From CAVUCH01 sp963697705 (lineage in GTDB: Bacteria > Acidobacteriota > Vicinamibacteria > Vicinamibacterales > JAENWD01), in assembly GCA_963697705.1 (NCBI GenBank), contig CAVOPA010000017.1, positions 310,001-374,000 of the forward strand: DNA of 64,000 nucleotides, in the 5' to 3' direction. Positions 7,552-15,365 of this stretch are shown here, one piece after another. Below the pieces are notes generated by a model. The model made no database searches. It worked only from the letters and a program-made list of their open reading frames with translations, and was not told the DNA's origin. Each line of letters starts with the position of its first letter. Within the stretch, counting starts at the first letter, position 1. A program made the position numbers and the translations under genes.

Positions 7552-8592
7552 TCACTCTGCCAGGAGCCGTTCGATTACCCCGTCCCAGGTCACGAGGCGT
7601 GCACGCTCGTATCCCGCCTCGCCATGGGCCGCGGCGCGGGTGCGGTCCGATGCGTAGGCGTTGATCGCCGCAGCGATCGAGTCCGGTGCTGGATCGCAGA
7701 TGGCGCCGTTCGAACCATCTTCAACGAACTCCAGCGGGCCGCCGGCGTCGATGGCGGTGATGACGGGCTTGTGCGCGAAGAACGACTCGAGCGTGACGTA
7801 GCCGAAGTCCTCGTCGAAGGGGACGAAGACCACGACCAGGGCGCCTGCGTAGAGCGCGATCAGGGTGTCGTCGTCGACTGCACCAGCGAAGTGGACCCGG
7901 TCGCTGACGCCAAGTGCCTCGGCCCTCGCCTCGACGTTGTCGCGTTGCGTGCCGTGGCCGGCCACCACCAGGCGGATGCCCGGATCGACCAGGGTCATGG
8001 CCTCGACCACGAGATCGATGCGCTTGATCGCTTCGATGCGGCTGACCACGAGGACGTAGTCGCCGTGGGGACCCTTGCGCAGGCGCTCGGAGAGCAGCGG
8101 CGGATGGTAAAGCGTTTCCGCGGACAGGCCGTTGTACTTGTGGAGGCGTTTGCCGGCGTTCGCGGCGCCGGCGAACAGGCGGTACGACTCGCCGAGCATC
8201 TCCGTATCGAGTGCGACCAGGTGGCGCCGAAGCGCCACGTCCTGCTCGACATGCTCGAAGTCGCTGTACTCCGTTCCCGCGAGCTCATACGCCGCGCGGT
8301 ACTGGTGCATCAGCCACGTGACCTTGCGCGGGTGCCGGACGAAGTACGCGGGAAATTTCGTCGCGATCACCCGATCGATCGCGCGGCCGTTCGCCTCGCT
8401 GAGATCCAGGAGGCGCCACGCCGCGGCATGCGCGAGGATCTCCTCTTTCGGGTACCACTTGAAGGGCAGCGACACGCGATCGGCTTCGTATCCGCGCGCC
8501 CGCAGCTGCGCCACAACGCTGCGCACGTGGATTTCCGCGCCGCCGTGCACGAACGGCACCTGCACCTCGCACACGACAATCGTGCGAATCAT
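7552..8592 (-). CDS. GT4 family glycosyltransferase (group 1)
   Basis: The 346-residue GT-B enzyme begins with an acceptor-domain Gly-rich loop (VPFVHGGAEIHVRS) and has the C-terminal GT4 donor domain: VVSRIEAIKRID, AGHGTQRD, and the E-x7-E type motif EDFGYVTLESF with the following KPVITAIDAGGPLEFV. Such retaining enzymes move a sugar from a nucleotide donor onto a growing lipid-linked glycan at the cytoplasmic membrane. The acceptor half is less conserved, so donor and acceptor cannot be named. It heads the minus-strand group of glycan genes that ends with the epimerase at 4441. Confidence 0.87.
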   Translation of the reverse strand: MIRTIVVCEVQVPFVHGGAEIHVRSVVAQLRARGYEADRVSLPFKWYPKEEILAHAAAWRLLDLSEANGRAIDRVIATKFPAYFVRHPRKVTWLMHQYRAAYELAGTEYSDFEHVEQDVALRRHLVALDTEMLGESYRLFAGAANAGKRLHKYNGLSAETLYHPPLLSERLRKGPHGDYVLVVSRIEAIKRIDLVVEAMTLVDPGIRLVVAGHGTQRDNVEARAEALGVSDRVHFAGAVDDDTLIALYAGALVVVFVPFDEDFGYVTLESFFAHKPVITAIDAGGPLEFVEDGSNGAICDPAPDSIAAAINAYASDRTRAAAHGEAGYERARLVTWDGVIERLLAE

Positions 8593-8686
8593 GACTTGCG
8601 TACTCTGTCGTGACTACACCAGCCGGTTGCACGGGGCGCCGGCCCGGCGCTGCGTGCCACAGGCCGCCACTCTCCCGGCCAGGCCA

Positions 8687-9781
8687 CTAGGTTGCGAACC
8701 TGAAATTGATGACGTCGCCGTCAGCGACGACGTACTCCTTGCCCTCGAGGCGCACCTCGCCGTGCTCCCGGCAGGCGGCCATCGATCCGCGCGTGACGAG
8801 GGGATCGTAGGCAACGACCTCGGCCCTGATGAACCCGCGTGCGATGTCTGAATGGATTTCGCCGGCGGCCAACTGCGCGATGGTTCCGCGCGGGATCGAC
8901 CAGGCGCGGCACTCGTCTTCTCCCACGGTGAAGAACGACATGTACCCGAGCAGATCGTAAGTGGCGCGGATGACGCGATCGAGCCCGGACTCCTGCAGCC
9001 CGAGATCGCCGAGGAACGAAGCGGCGTCGGCCGGGTCGAGCTCTGCGATTTCGAGCTCGATCTTGGCGCAGAGCGGTACGGCCCGTGTCGCAGCGCGGGA
9101 CAGGAAGCCGCCGAGCCCCGTGGTTTCGGCCGCACGCGCCACATCGCTCCCCACACTCGTGACGTCCCGTTCATCCAGGTTGATGACTACGAGCAACGGC
9201 TTTGCCGAGAGGAACTGAAATCCGCGCAGCCGCTTGAGGTCGTCGCCCGCCAGATCCAGTGCACGGAGCGGTGCGCCGGCTTCCAACCCGTCCTTGCAAC
9301 GCACCATGACGTCCCGCTCGCGCTCGAGGTCGGCCGTGCGGCTCTTCTTCAGATCCTTCTCGAGCCGTTCGAGACGGCGCTCCGCCACGCCGAGGTCGGC
9401 GAGGATCAGCTCGTCTTCCATCGCTTGTGCATCTCTGGCTGGATCGACGGAAGCCGACACGTGAGGCACCGAATCATCCCGGAACGCACGCACAACGTGC
9501 ACGAGCGCATCCGCATTGCGATACGCCGCGACGTCAACCAGCGCCTGGGCAGTGCCCGTGGCTGCGCCGCCGATGTCGGCGAACTCCACCGTGGCTGGCA
9601 CTCGCTTCCTGGGGTTGAACATGGCGGTCAGGCGGTCCAGGCGGGCGTCGGGCACCTTCGAGATTCCGACGGCGGCTTCGCCGCGCCCGTGCGCGCGGGT
9701 CTGTTCCCGCGCTGCGGTCATCAGCTGGAACAGCGTCGTTTTGCCAGTGGAAGGAAATCCGATGAGGGCGGCGCGGAGCAT
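8687..9781 (-). CDS. ychF: Divergent YchF/OLA1-family GTPase/ATPase with TGS domain
   Basis: The 364-residue protein has the YchF architecture: an N-terminal P-loop G domain, a coiled-coil insertion (about residues 120-190) and a C-terminal TGS-like domain whose tail (FFTVGEDECRAWSI, GEIHSDIARGFIRAEV, YVVADGDVINFRF) matches YchF closely. The G domain is unusual: the P-loop reads GFPSTGKTT where YchF normally has a PNVGKS core; the switch II region keeps DIGG but lacks the usual GLVKGASEGEGLGN stretch; the G4 site reads NLDE. YchF binds ATP in preference to GTP and associates with ribosomes and stress responses. The altered switch suggests a paralogue with a different cycle. Divergent from mraZ across a 235-nt spacer. 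Confidence 0.85.
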   Translation of the reverse strand: MLRAALIGFPSTGKTTLFQLMTAAREQTRAHGRGEAAVGISKVPDARLDRLTAMFNPRKRVPATVEFADIGGAATGTAQALVDVAAYRNADALVHVVRAFRDDSVPHVSASVDPARDAQAMEDELILADLGVAERRLERLEKDLKKSRTADLERERDVMVRCKDGLEAGAPLRALDLAGDDLKRLRGFQFLSAKPLLVVINLDERDVTSVGSDVARAAETTGLGGFLSRAATRAVPLCAKIELEIAELDPADAASFLGDLGLQESGLDRVIRATYDLLGYMSFFTVGEDECRAWSIPRGTIAQLAAGEIHSDIARGFIRAEVVAYDPLVTRGSMAACREHGEVRLEGKEYVVADGDVINFRFAT

Positions 9782-9885
9782 CGGCTTACCCGGTCAACGA
9801 TCGCCGGGTACGAGGACGGATTGCCCTGGCGTCACGGCTCGCGGTTGCACAAGGTGCACATGCTAGCACGCGCAAAAGACGCGGT

Positions 9886-9928
9886 CGGTTGCGCCAATGT
9901 GCGCAACCGCTTCGCTTTCGGGGCGAAG
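9886..9928. repeat. Two adjacent inverted repeats between ychF-like gene and mraZ
   Basis: CGGTTGCGC and GCGCAACCG (9-bp arms, 6-nt spacer, 9886-9909) are followed at once by CTTCGC and GCGAAG (6-bp arms, 9910-9928). They lie 36-78 nt upstream of the mraZ -35 box, where an operator for either divergent gene could sit. No T-run follows either stem. Confidence 0.5.
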
Positions 9929-9963
9929 ATGCAGCGTAACTATCTGAGCCAAGAGATTTTCCG

Positions 9964-9992
9964 TTGACACGCCTTCAGCTGTTCCCTACTAT
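9964..9992 (+). promoter_or_regulatory. Sigma-70 promoter of the dcw cluster
   Basis: A perfect -35 TTGACA (9964-9969) is followed after exactly 17 nt by TACTAT (9987-9992). The start point would be near 9999, only about 18 nt before the mraZ GTG. It is the best promoter match in the window and should drive mraZ and the genes behind it. Confidence 0.85.
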
Positions 9993-9996
9993 CCCG

Positions 9997-10021
9997 GTGG
10001 ACTGCTGTGGAGTGAAGTGGA
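9997..10021 (+). promoter_or_regulatory. MraZ box: three GTGGA repeats at 10-bp steps
   Basis: GTGGA occurs at 9997, 10007 and 10017, exactly one helical turn apart with 5-nt spacers. MraZ proteins are known to bind several TGGGN-like repeats spaced this way at their own promoter. Here the first repeat overlaps the expected transcription start and the third is the GTG start codon itself, so MraZ bound here would block RNA polymerase escape. The middle repeat also supplies the GGAG ribosome site. Confidence 0.8.
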
Positions 10022-10472
10022 GCAGAAAGCCGTACTCAGGGGCACCACGCCCGCCAAAATCGATGACAAGGGCCGCCTGAAGGTCCCGAACGGCTTCCGT
10101 ACGCTCGTGCAAGCCACCCACGGCGCCGACGTGTTCGTCACCAGCCTCAGCGGCGAAAGCGTTCGCATCTACCCGATGCCCGTCTGGCAAGCCATCGAGG
10201 CCAAGCTCGCGGCGGTGCCGTCGAGTCACCCTTCGCGGGCCAAGTTTCTCGACCGGGTGAACTACTTCGGTCAGATGGCTGAGCTCGATGGCCAGGGGCG
10301 CGTGCTGATTCATCAGCGCCTGCGCGACAGCGCCAGCATGGCGGGCGAGGTGGATGTATTCGGCCAGTACGACCACCTCGAGGTCTGGAACCACGAACGG
10401 TTCGTCTCCAAGCTGCACCGCGAGCCGTTCACCGACGACGATGCGAAGGCGCTGTCGGAGTTCGGGATCTGA
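10017..10472 (+). CDS. mraZ: Transcriptional regulator MraZ
   Basis: The 151-residue protein contains two AbrB-like SpoVT half-domains: TTPAKIDDKGRLKVPNGFR near the N-terminus and GQMAELDGQGRVLIHQRLR near residue 85, each with the D-x-x-G-R motif. MraZ forms rings and represses its own promoter and the division cluster. The GTG start at 10017 has GGAG 4 nt upstream; it is consistent with family length (about 140-152). The promoter and MraZ box immediately upstream support autoregulation. First gene of the dcw operon, 26 nt before rsmH. Confidence 0.96.
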   Translation: MEQKAVLRGTTPAKIDDKGRLKVPNGFRTLVQATHGADVFVTSLSGESVRIYPMPVWQAIEAKLAAVPSSHPSRAKFLDRVNYFGQMAELDGQGRVLIHQRLRDSASMAGEVDVFGQYDHLEVWNHERFVSKLHREPFTDDDAKALSEFGI

Positions 10473-10498
10473 CGATCCCGGTCCCGGAGGGCAGTTGC

Positions 10499-11407
10499 GT
10501 GTCCATCCACGAGCCGGTCCTCACCGCCGAGGTCTTGCGGCACCTCGCGGCTGATCGCGGCGGCCTGTTCGTGGATTGTACCGTCGGTCTCGGAGGTCAC
10601 ACCCGCGCACTGCTCGAAGCGGGCGCGTCGCGGGTCATCGGCCTCGACCGTGACACCGATGCGCTCGCGCTCGCGGCCCGCAGCCTGGCGGCGTTCGGCG
10701 ATCGCGTCGAGCTCGTGCACGCCGACTACCGCTCGATCGCCGACGTGCTCGCCGCGCGCGGGATCGAGGCGATCGACGGCGCGCTCGCCGACCTTGGCGT
10801 GTCGTCGCTGCAGTTCGACGCCGAGGGCCGCGGCTTCAGCTTTCGGCGCGACGAGCCGCTCGACATGCGGATGGATCGCAGCCGCGGGCCGACCGCGGCC
10901 GACCTGATTCGGGAAACCGGGGAAGTGGATCTCGCCAACGTGATCTTCGAATACGGGGAGGAGCGCCATTCGCGGCGGATTGCGCGCGCGATCGTGGACA
11001 CCCGCGCCCGGCACCCGATCGCGACGACAGGCCAACTCGCGGAGATCGTCCGGCGCGCGGTACGGACCCGTGGCTGGCAGCGGATCGACCCGGCGACGCG
11101 CACGTTTCAGGCGCTGCGGATCTGGGTGAACGGCGAGCTCGACGGGCTCGACGCGTTTCTGCGCGGTGTCGTGGCCCGCCTGCGGGATGGCCGGCGGATA
11201 GTCGTCATCAGCTTTCACTCGCTCGAAGACCGGATCGTGAAGCACACCTTCCGGGCATTGGAGCGTGCCGAGGCCGCCGTCCGCGTGCTGACGAAGCGGC
11301 CGATTCTCCCGGGCGACGAGGAAGTGGACCGCAATCCCCGGGCGCGCAGCGCCAAGCTGCGCGCCGCCGAACGCCTGGCACACGCGGGCACGGCCGGAGC
11401 CGCATGA
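10499..11407 (+). CDS. rsmH: 16S rRNA (cytosine(1402)-N(4))-methyltransferase RsmH
   Basis: The 302-residue protein starts with the family hallmark HEPVLTAEVL and has the SAM site FVDCTVGLGGHTRALLEAG at about residues 22-40, DLGVSSLQFD, the PLDMRMD motif, FEYGEERHSRRIARAIV and the C-terminal VVISFHSLEDRIVK. It methylates N4 of C1402 in the ribosomal P site and is almost always the second gene of dcw clusters. The GTG start at 10499 has GGAGG 8 nt upstream. Its TGA overlaps the ftsL ATG (ATGA), indicating coupled translation. Confidence 0.97.
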   Translation: MSIHEPVLTAEVLRHLAADRGGLFVDCTVGLGGHTRALLEAGASRVIGLDRDTDALALAARSLAAFGDRVELVHADYRSIADVLAARGIEAIDGALADLGVSSLQFDAEGRGFSFRRDEPLDMRMDRSRGPTAADLIRETGEVDLANVIFEYGEERHSRRIARAIVDTRARHPIATTGQLAEIVRRAVRTRGWQRIDPATRTFQALRIWVNGELDGLDAFLRGVVARLRDGRRIVVISFHSLEDRIVKHTFRALERAEAAVRVLTKRPILPGDEEVDRNPRARSAKLRAAERLAHAGTAGAA

Positions 11408-11793
11408 TGGAAGCGTTCGACTACGCGATCAGCAAGGACATCCGGAACAACCAGATCGTGCGTGAGATCGACCACTCGCGGCATCGCGAGCTGTGGCGGT
11501 GGACCGCCATCGGCACGGTGATCGTGGCGCTGCTGGTCTACTCGGCGTGGCAGCACTTCGAACTGCTGCGGCACGGCTACCGGATCGAACAGATGGAGCG
11601 CGCGCGCAAGCAGGAAGTGGAGATCAACCGCCATCTCCAGCTGCAGATCCAGACGCTCAAGTCGCCGCAGCGCATCGCGCAGATCGCGAGCAGCCAGCTT
11701 CACATGGTGGAGCCCACCGCCGCCGAGGCCATTGTCCTCGAGCGCGCGATCCCCGTCGATCCACCTGCCAAGTCCGTCGTGGCCAGCCGGTAA
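11404..11793 (+). CDS. ftsL: Cell division protein FtsL-like
   Basis: The 129-residue bitopic protein has one transmembrane helix (about residues 37-55, TAIGTVIVALLVYSAW) followed by a coiled coil (YRIEQMERARKQEVEINR) and a short IASSQLHMVEPTAAE tail. This is the FtsL layout; sequence conservation in the family is low, so position between rsmH and ftsI carries much of the weight. FtsL bridges FtsB/FtsQ with the FtsW-FtsI synthase. It starts inside the rsmH stop codon; a second ATG 3 nt on is equally possible. No separate ftsB gene is in the cluster. Confidence 0.85.
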   Translation: MMEAFDYAISKDIRNNQIVREIDHSRHRELWRWTAIGTVIVALLVYSAWQHFELLRHGYRIEQMERARKQEVEINRHLQLQIQTLKSPQRIAQIASSQLHMVEPTAAEAIVLERAIPVDPPAKSVVASR

Positions 11794-11807
11794 CGAGGAG
11801 GCGTCCG

Positions 11808-13823
11808 GTGTCCGATCACGCTCCTGACTCCTGGCGGCGCACGATTCGCCGGCGGCTTGCCGTGGTGGTGGCCGTGTTCGCGTTCTGGTGTGTCTCCATC
11901 CAGGCACGCCTCGTCTACCTGCAGGTGTACCAGCACGACGCGTACGTCGCGCGTGCGGAGCGGCAGCACAACCGCACGCTCGACGTCGCCGCCAAGCGCG
12001 GTGAAATTCTCGATCGCAACGACCGTGTCCTGGCGTTCAGCGCCGACGCGGAATCGGCCTACGCGGTGCCGAGCGAGATCCGCGAGCCGGACAAGCTCGT
12101 CGCCGCGCTCTGCGGCGCCCTCGAGGGCTGTGACGGGAAGTTCCGTACCAACCTGCGCGAGCGGCTCGGTCGGCCGCGGTCGGCTTTCGTCTGGGTCAAG
12201 CGGCACATGTCCCCGGTGGAGGCGCGGAAGGTTGCGGCGCTCGAGCTCGAGGGCGTCGCCTTCATCAAGGAGAACCGCCGGTTCTACCCGAATACGTCTC
12301 TTGCCGCGCACGTGATCGGCTACGTGGGTGTCGACAACGAGGGCCTGGGCGGTATCGAAGCGGCGTTCGACTCGGTCATCAACGGGCGTCCGGGCACGGC
12401 ACTGATCCAGACCGATGCACGGCGCCACGCGTTCAGCCGCACCGAACGCCCGCCGACCACGGGCGCTACCGTGCAGCTCACGATCGACCAGGTGCTCCAG
12501 TGGATCGCGGAACGCGAGCTGAAGGCAGGGGTCCTCGAGAACAACGCGAAAGGCGGGACCGCGATCATCATGGATCCATGGACGGGTGAAATCCTGGCCA
12601 TGGCGAACGAGCCCACGTTCAACCCCAACGCGTTCGCGGCCGTTCTCGACAAGGACATGTTGAAGAACCGGGCGGTGCAGGACATTTACGAGCCTGGCTC
12701 CACGTTCAAGGTGGTGACCGCGTCCGCTGCGCTGCAGGAAAAACTGGTCACGCCGACCGACATGATCGACGTGAGCCAGGGCTCGATCACGATCGGATCG
12801 CGCCTGATCAGAGACATGCACCGGTACGGTCCGCTCTCGTTCGAGGACGTGATTGTCAAGTCGAGCAACGTCGGCGCGATCAAGGTGGGATTCAGGGTCG
12901 GCTCCGAGCGGATGCGCCGCTACGTCCGCCGGTTCGGGTTCGGGAGCATGCTGTCGCCCGACGTCCGTGGTGAATCGCCCGGCATCGTCTGGTCGCAACT
13001 GAACGACAGCGCCCTGGCGTCGGTGTCGATGGGCTATCAGATCGGTGTCACGCCGCTTCAGATGGTCACGGCCGTCAGTTCGGTCGCCAACGGCGGGCGG
13101 TTGATGGAGCCGCACCTGGTACGCGCGACCGACCGGGACGGCAATCGCACGCTCGTCCAGCCGAAAGTGCTGCGCGAGACCATCACCCTCGAGACTGCGT
13201 CCGAGCTGACGACGATCATGGAAGGCGTCGTCGATCGCGGCACCGCGAAGGCATCGAAGATCGACGGGTTCACAATTGCGGGGAAGACCGGGACCGCTGC
13301 AAAGCTCGTACGCGGTGCCTACTCGAAGTCCGACTACATGGCGTCGTTTGTCGGGTTCCTGCCGTCGCGCAAGCCGGTCGTCTCGATCCTCGTGGTCATC
13401 GACTCGCCGCACGGCAAGGGCTACACCGGCGGCGCTGTCGCCGCCCCGATCTTCAAACGCATCGCGGAAGCCGCCATCCGGCATCTCGGCGTGCCGCGGT
13501 CGCTCAACCCCGAAGCGCCGGTGCTCGTGAGCCGCCCGAGTGCGGAGCCGGCGCTCTCCACTCGCGTGAATACGCGTCGAGACGTCGTCCCGGCCGTCCT
13601 GCCGGTCGACGAGAACACCATGCCCGACGTGCGCGGGCTCAGCGCGCGCGACGCGGTCAAACGGCTGGTGGCGCTGGGCGTGCGGCCGCGCATGAACGGC
13701 AAGGGCTTCGTCGTCGACCAGCGGCCGGAGATGGGCGCCTCGCTCGAGCAGGCGAGCCAGTGCGAGCTGTGGCTGGAGCGTGCGCCGCGGGCGTCGCAGC
13801 CGGATCCGGGGACGCAGCCGTGA
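11808..13823 (+). CDS. ftsI: Division-specific class B penicillin-binding protein (FtsI) with C-terminal PASTA domain
   Basis: The 671-residue protein has a short cytoplasmic tail, one transmembrane helix (about residues 18-35), a PBP dimerisation domain (KRGEILDRNDRVLAFSADAE) and a transpeptidase domain with all three motifs: S298-T-F-K301, S352-S-N354 and K493-T-G-T. A PASTA domain follows at about residues 603-660 (MPDVRGLSARDAVKRLVAL). FtsI cross-links septal peptidoglycan with FtsW. PASTA tails are typical of SpoVD/PBP2X and of FtsI in several Gram-negative phyla. GTG at 11808 follows GAGGAGG and the membrane anchor begins shortly after; its stop overlaps murE by 4 nt (GTGA). Confidence 0.96.
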   Translation: MSDHAPDSWRRTIRRRLAVVVAVFAFWCVSIQARLVYLQVYQHDAYVARAERQHNRTLDVAAKRGEILDRNDRVLAFSADAESAYAVPSEIREPDKLVAALCGALEGCDGKFRTNLRERLGRPRSAFVWVKRHMSPVEARKVAALELEGVAFIKENRRFYPNTSLAAHVIGYVGVDNEGLGGIEAAFDSVINGRPGTALIQTDARRHAFSRTERPPTTGATVQLTIDQVLQWIAERELKAGVLENNAKGGTAIIMDPWTGEILAMANEPTFNPNAFAAVLDKDMLKNRAVQDIYEPGSTFKVVTASAALQEKLVTPTDMIDVSQGSITIGSRLIRDMHRYGPLSFEDVIVKSSNVGAIKVGFRVGSERMRRYVRRFGFGSMLSPDVRGESPGIVWSQLNDSALASVSMGYQIGVTPLQMVTAVSSVANGGRLMEPHLVRATDRDGNRTLVQPKVLRETITLETASELTTIMEGVVDRGTAKASKIDGFTIAGKTGTAAKLVRGAYSKSDYMASFVGFLPSRKPVVSILVVIDSPHGKGYTGGAVAAPIFKRIAEAAIRHLGVPRSLNPEAPVLVSRPSAEPALSTRVNTRRDVVPAVLPVDENTMPDVRGLSARDAVKRLVALGVRPRMNGKGFVVDQRPEMGASLEQASQCELWLERAPRASQPDPGTQP

Positions 13824-15364
13824 CGATTGCCGAGCTGCTCAGCGCGATCGGGGACGACACGGCACCGGACCGCGTCGGAGCGCTGCCGCAGGCTGTCGGT
13901 CGCATGGCCGCCGCCGGCGTCGTGTACGACTCACGCAAGGCGGCACCGGGCACGGTGTTCGTTGCCGTCCGCGGCCAGCACGCCGACGGAAACACGTTCA
14001 CGCAGCAGGCAGTGGCGCGTGGCGCGGCCGTCGTCATCACAGAGGAGCCGCCTCGCGCTGACGTGCCCGCCCCGACGGTGCAGGTCGCAGACGCGCGGCT
14101 CGCGCTGGCGTTGCTCGCCGACCGCTACTTCGGTCACCCGAGTGGTGATCTGTCGGTCGTCGGGATCACCGGCACGAACGGAAAGACCACGACGGCGTAC
14201 CTGCTGCGGGCCGCCTTCGAGGCCGCGGGCCACCGCTGCGGGCTGATGGGCACGGTGACCTACAGCCTCGGTGACGAGGAGCGCGAGGCCACGCGGACGA
14301 CCCCCGAGGCGCCCGACATGCAGGCCATGCTTCGCGAGATGGCTGACCGCGGGTGCCGCGCGGCAGTGATGGAAGTCTCGTCACACGCGCTCGCCCTCCG
14401 GCGCGTCGATGGCACGCGGTTCGCGGCCGGCGTGTTCACCAATCTGACCCGCGACCATCTCGATTTCCACCGCGACATGGAGGCCTACGCGATCGCCAAG
14501 CGCAGGCTCTTCGAGATGCTGCCCCACGGTGCCCCCGGGATCGTCAACGCGGACGATCCGCGGGCGCCCGTGTTCGTCGAAGCGGCACGGCAGCCGGTGA
14601 CGTATGGCATGCGGCGGCAGGCAGACGTCTCGCCGGGAAACCTGACGCTGACGCTCGCCGGGCTGCGGTTCGAAGTCCGCACGCCGGCGGGCGCGGTGCA
14701 GATCACCTCGCCGCTGGTCGGCCGGCCGAACGTCTACAACATCCTCGCAGCGGTCGCGACCGCAGTGTCTCTCGGTGTGCCGCCGCAGGCGGTCGAAACC
14801 GGGATCGCCAGCCTCGCCGGCGTGCCGGGGCGCTTCGAAGTGGTCTCGGCTCCCGGTGACGACGTGACCGTTGTCGTGGATTACGCACACACTGACGACG
14901 CGCTGAAGAACCTGCTCGAGACGGTGCGCGGCCTCGCGCCCGGCCGTGTCATCACGGTGTTCGGGTGCGGCGGGGATCGCGATCGCACGAAGCGACCGCT
15001 GATGGGCGCGGTCGCCGGCCGCATGAGCGACGTCGTCATCGTGACCTCGGACAACCCGCGCTCCGAGGATCCCGCCACGATCATCGACGAGGTGATGCGG
15101 GGGATGCCGCAGCCGAGCGATCGCACGATCGCGTCGGGGACGGAGCGCCGCGTCAGTCACGGACCCGAGGCGTTGGCCGTGGTCGACCGGCGCGCGGCGA
15201 TTACCCGTGCGGTGGATCTGGCCGACACCGGAGACCTCGTCGTGCTCGCGGGCAAGGGACACGAGAAGGTGCAGGTGATCGGCGAGCGCACGCTCAGGTT
15301 CGACGACGTGGCGGTGGCTCGCGAGGCACTCGTGCGGCGCCGCACGCGGCTGCAGGTGGGATGA
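13820..15364 (+). CDS. murE: UDP-MurNAc-tripeptide synthetase MurE (meso-diaminopimelate type)
   Basis: The 514-residue Mur ligase has the N-terminal UDP-MurNAc domain (YDSRKAAPGTVFVAVRG), the central ATP site GITGTNGKTTTAYLLR at about residues 115-130, THDHLDFH-like LTRDHLDFHRDME, and in the C-terminal domain D411-N-P-R414. DNPR is the signature for meso-DAP rather than lysine, so this bacterium should have meso-DAP peptidoglycan. It adds the third residue to UDP-MurNAc-L-Ala-D-Glu in the cytoplasm. The GTG at 13820 overlaps the ftsI stop; the longer open frame upstream lies inside ftsI and is not used. Confidence 0.96.
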   Translation: MTIAELLSAIGDDTAPDRVGALPQAVGRMAAAGVVYDSRKAAPGTVFVAVRGQHADGNTFTQQAVARGAAVVITEEPPRADVPAPTVQVADARLALALLADRYFGHPSGDLSVVGITGTNGKTTTAYLLRAAFEAAGHRCGLMGTVTYSLGDEEREATRTTPEAPDMQAMLREMADRGCRAAVMEVSSHALALRRVDGTRFAAGVFTNLTRDHLDFHRDMEAYAIAKRRLFEMLPHGAPGIVNADDPRAPVFVEAARQPVTYGMRRQADVSPGNLTLTLAGLRFEVRTPAGAVQITSPLVGRPNVYNILAAVATAVSLGVPPQAVETGIASLAGVPGRFEVVSAPGDDVTVVVDYAHTDDALKNLLETVRGLAPGRVITVFGCGGDRDRTKRPLMGAVAGRMSDVVIVTSDNPRSEDPATIIDEVMRGMPQPSDRTIASGTERRVSHGPEALAVVDRRAAITRAVDLADTGDLVVLAGKGHEKVQVIGERTLRFDDVAVAREALVRRRTRLQVG

Positions 15365-15365
15365 C

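Noticed and set aside
11700..13484. 594-codon minus-strand ORF opposite ftsI
   Set aside because: Composition rich in R, H, D and V as expected from the complement of a GC-rich gene; ftsI itself is unmistakable.
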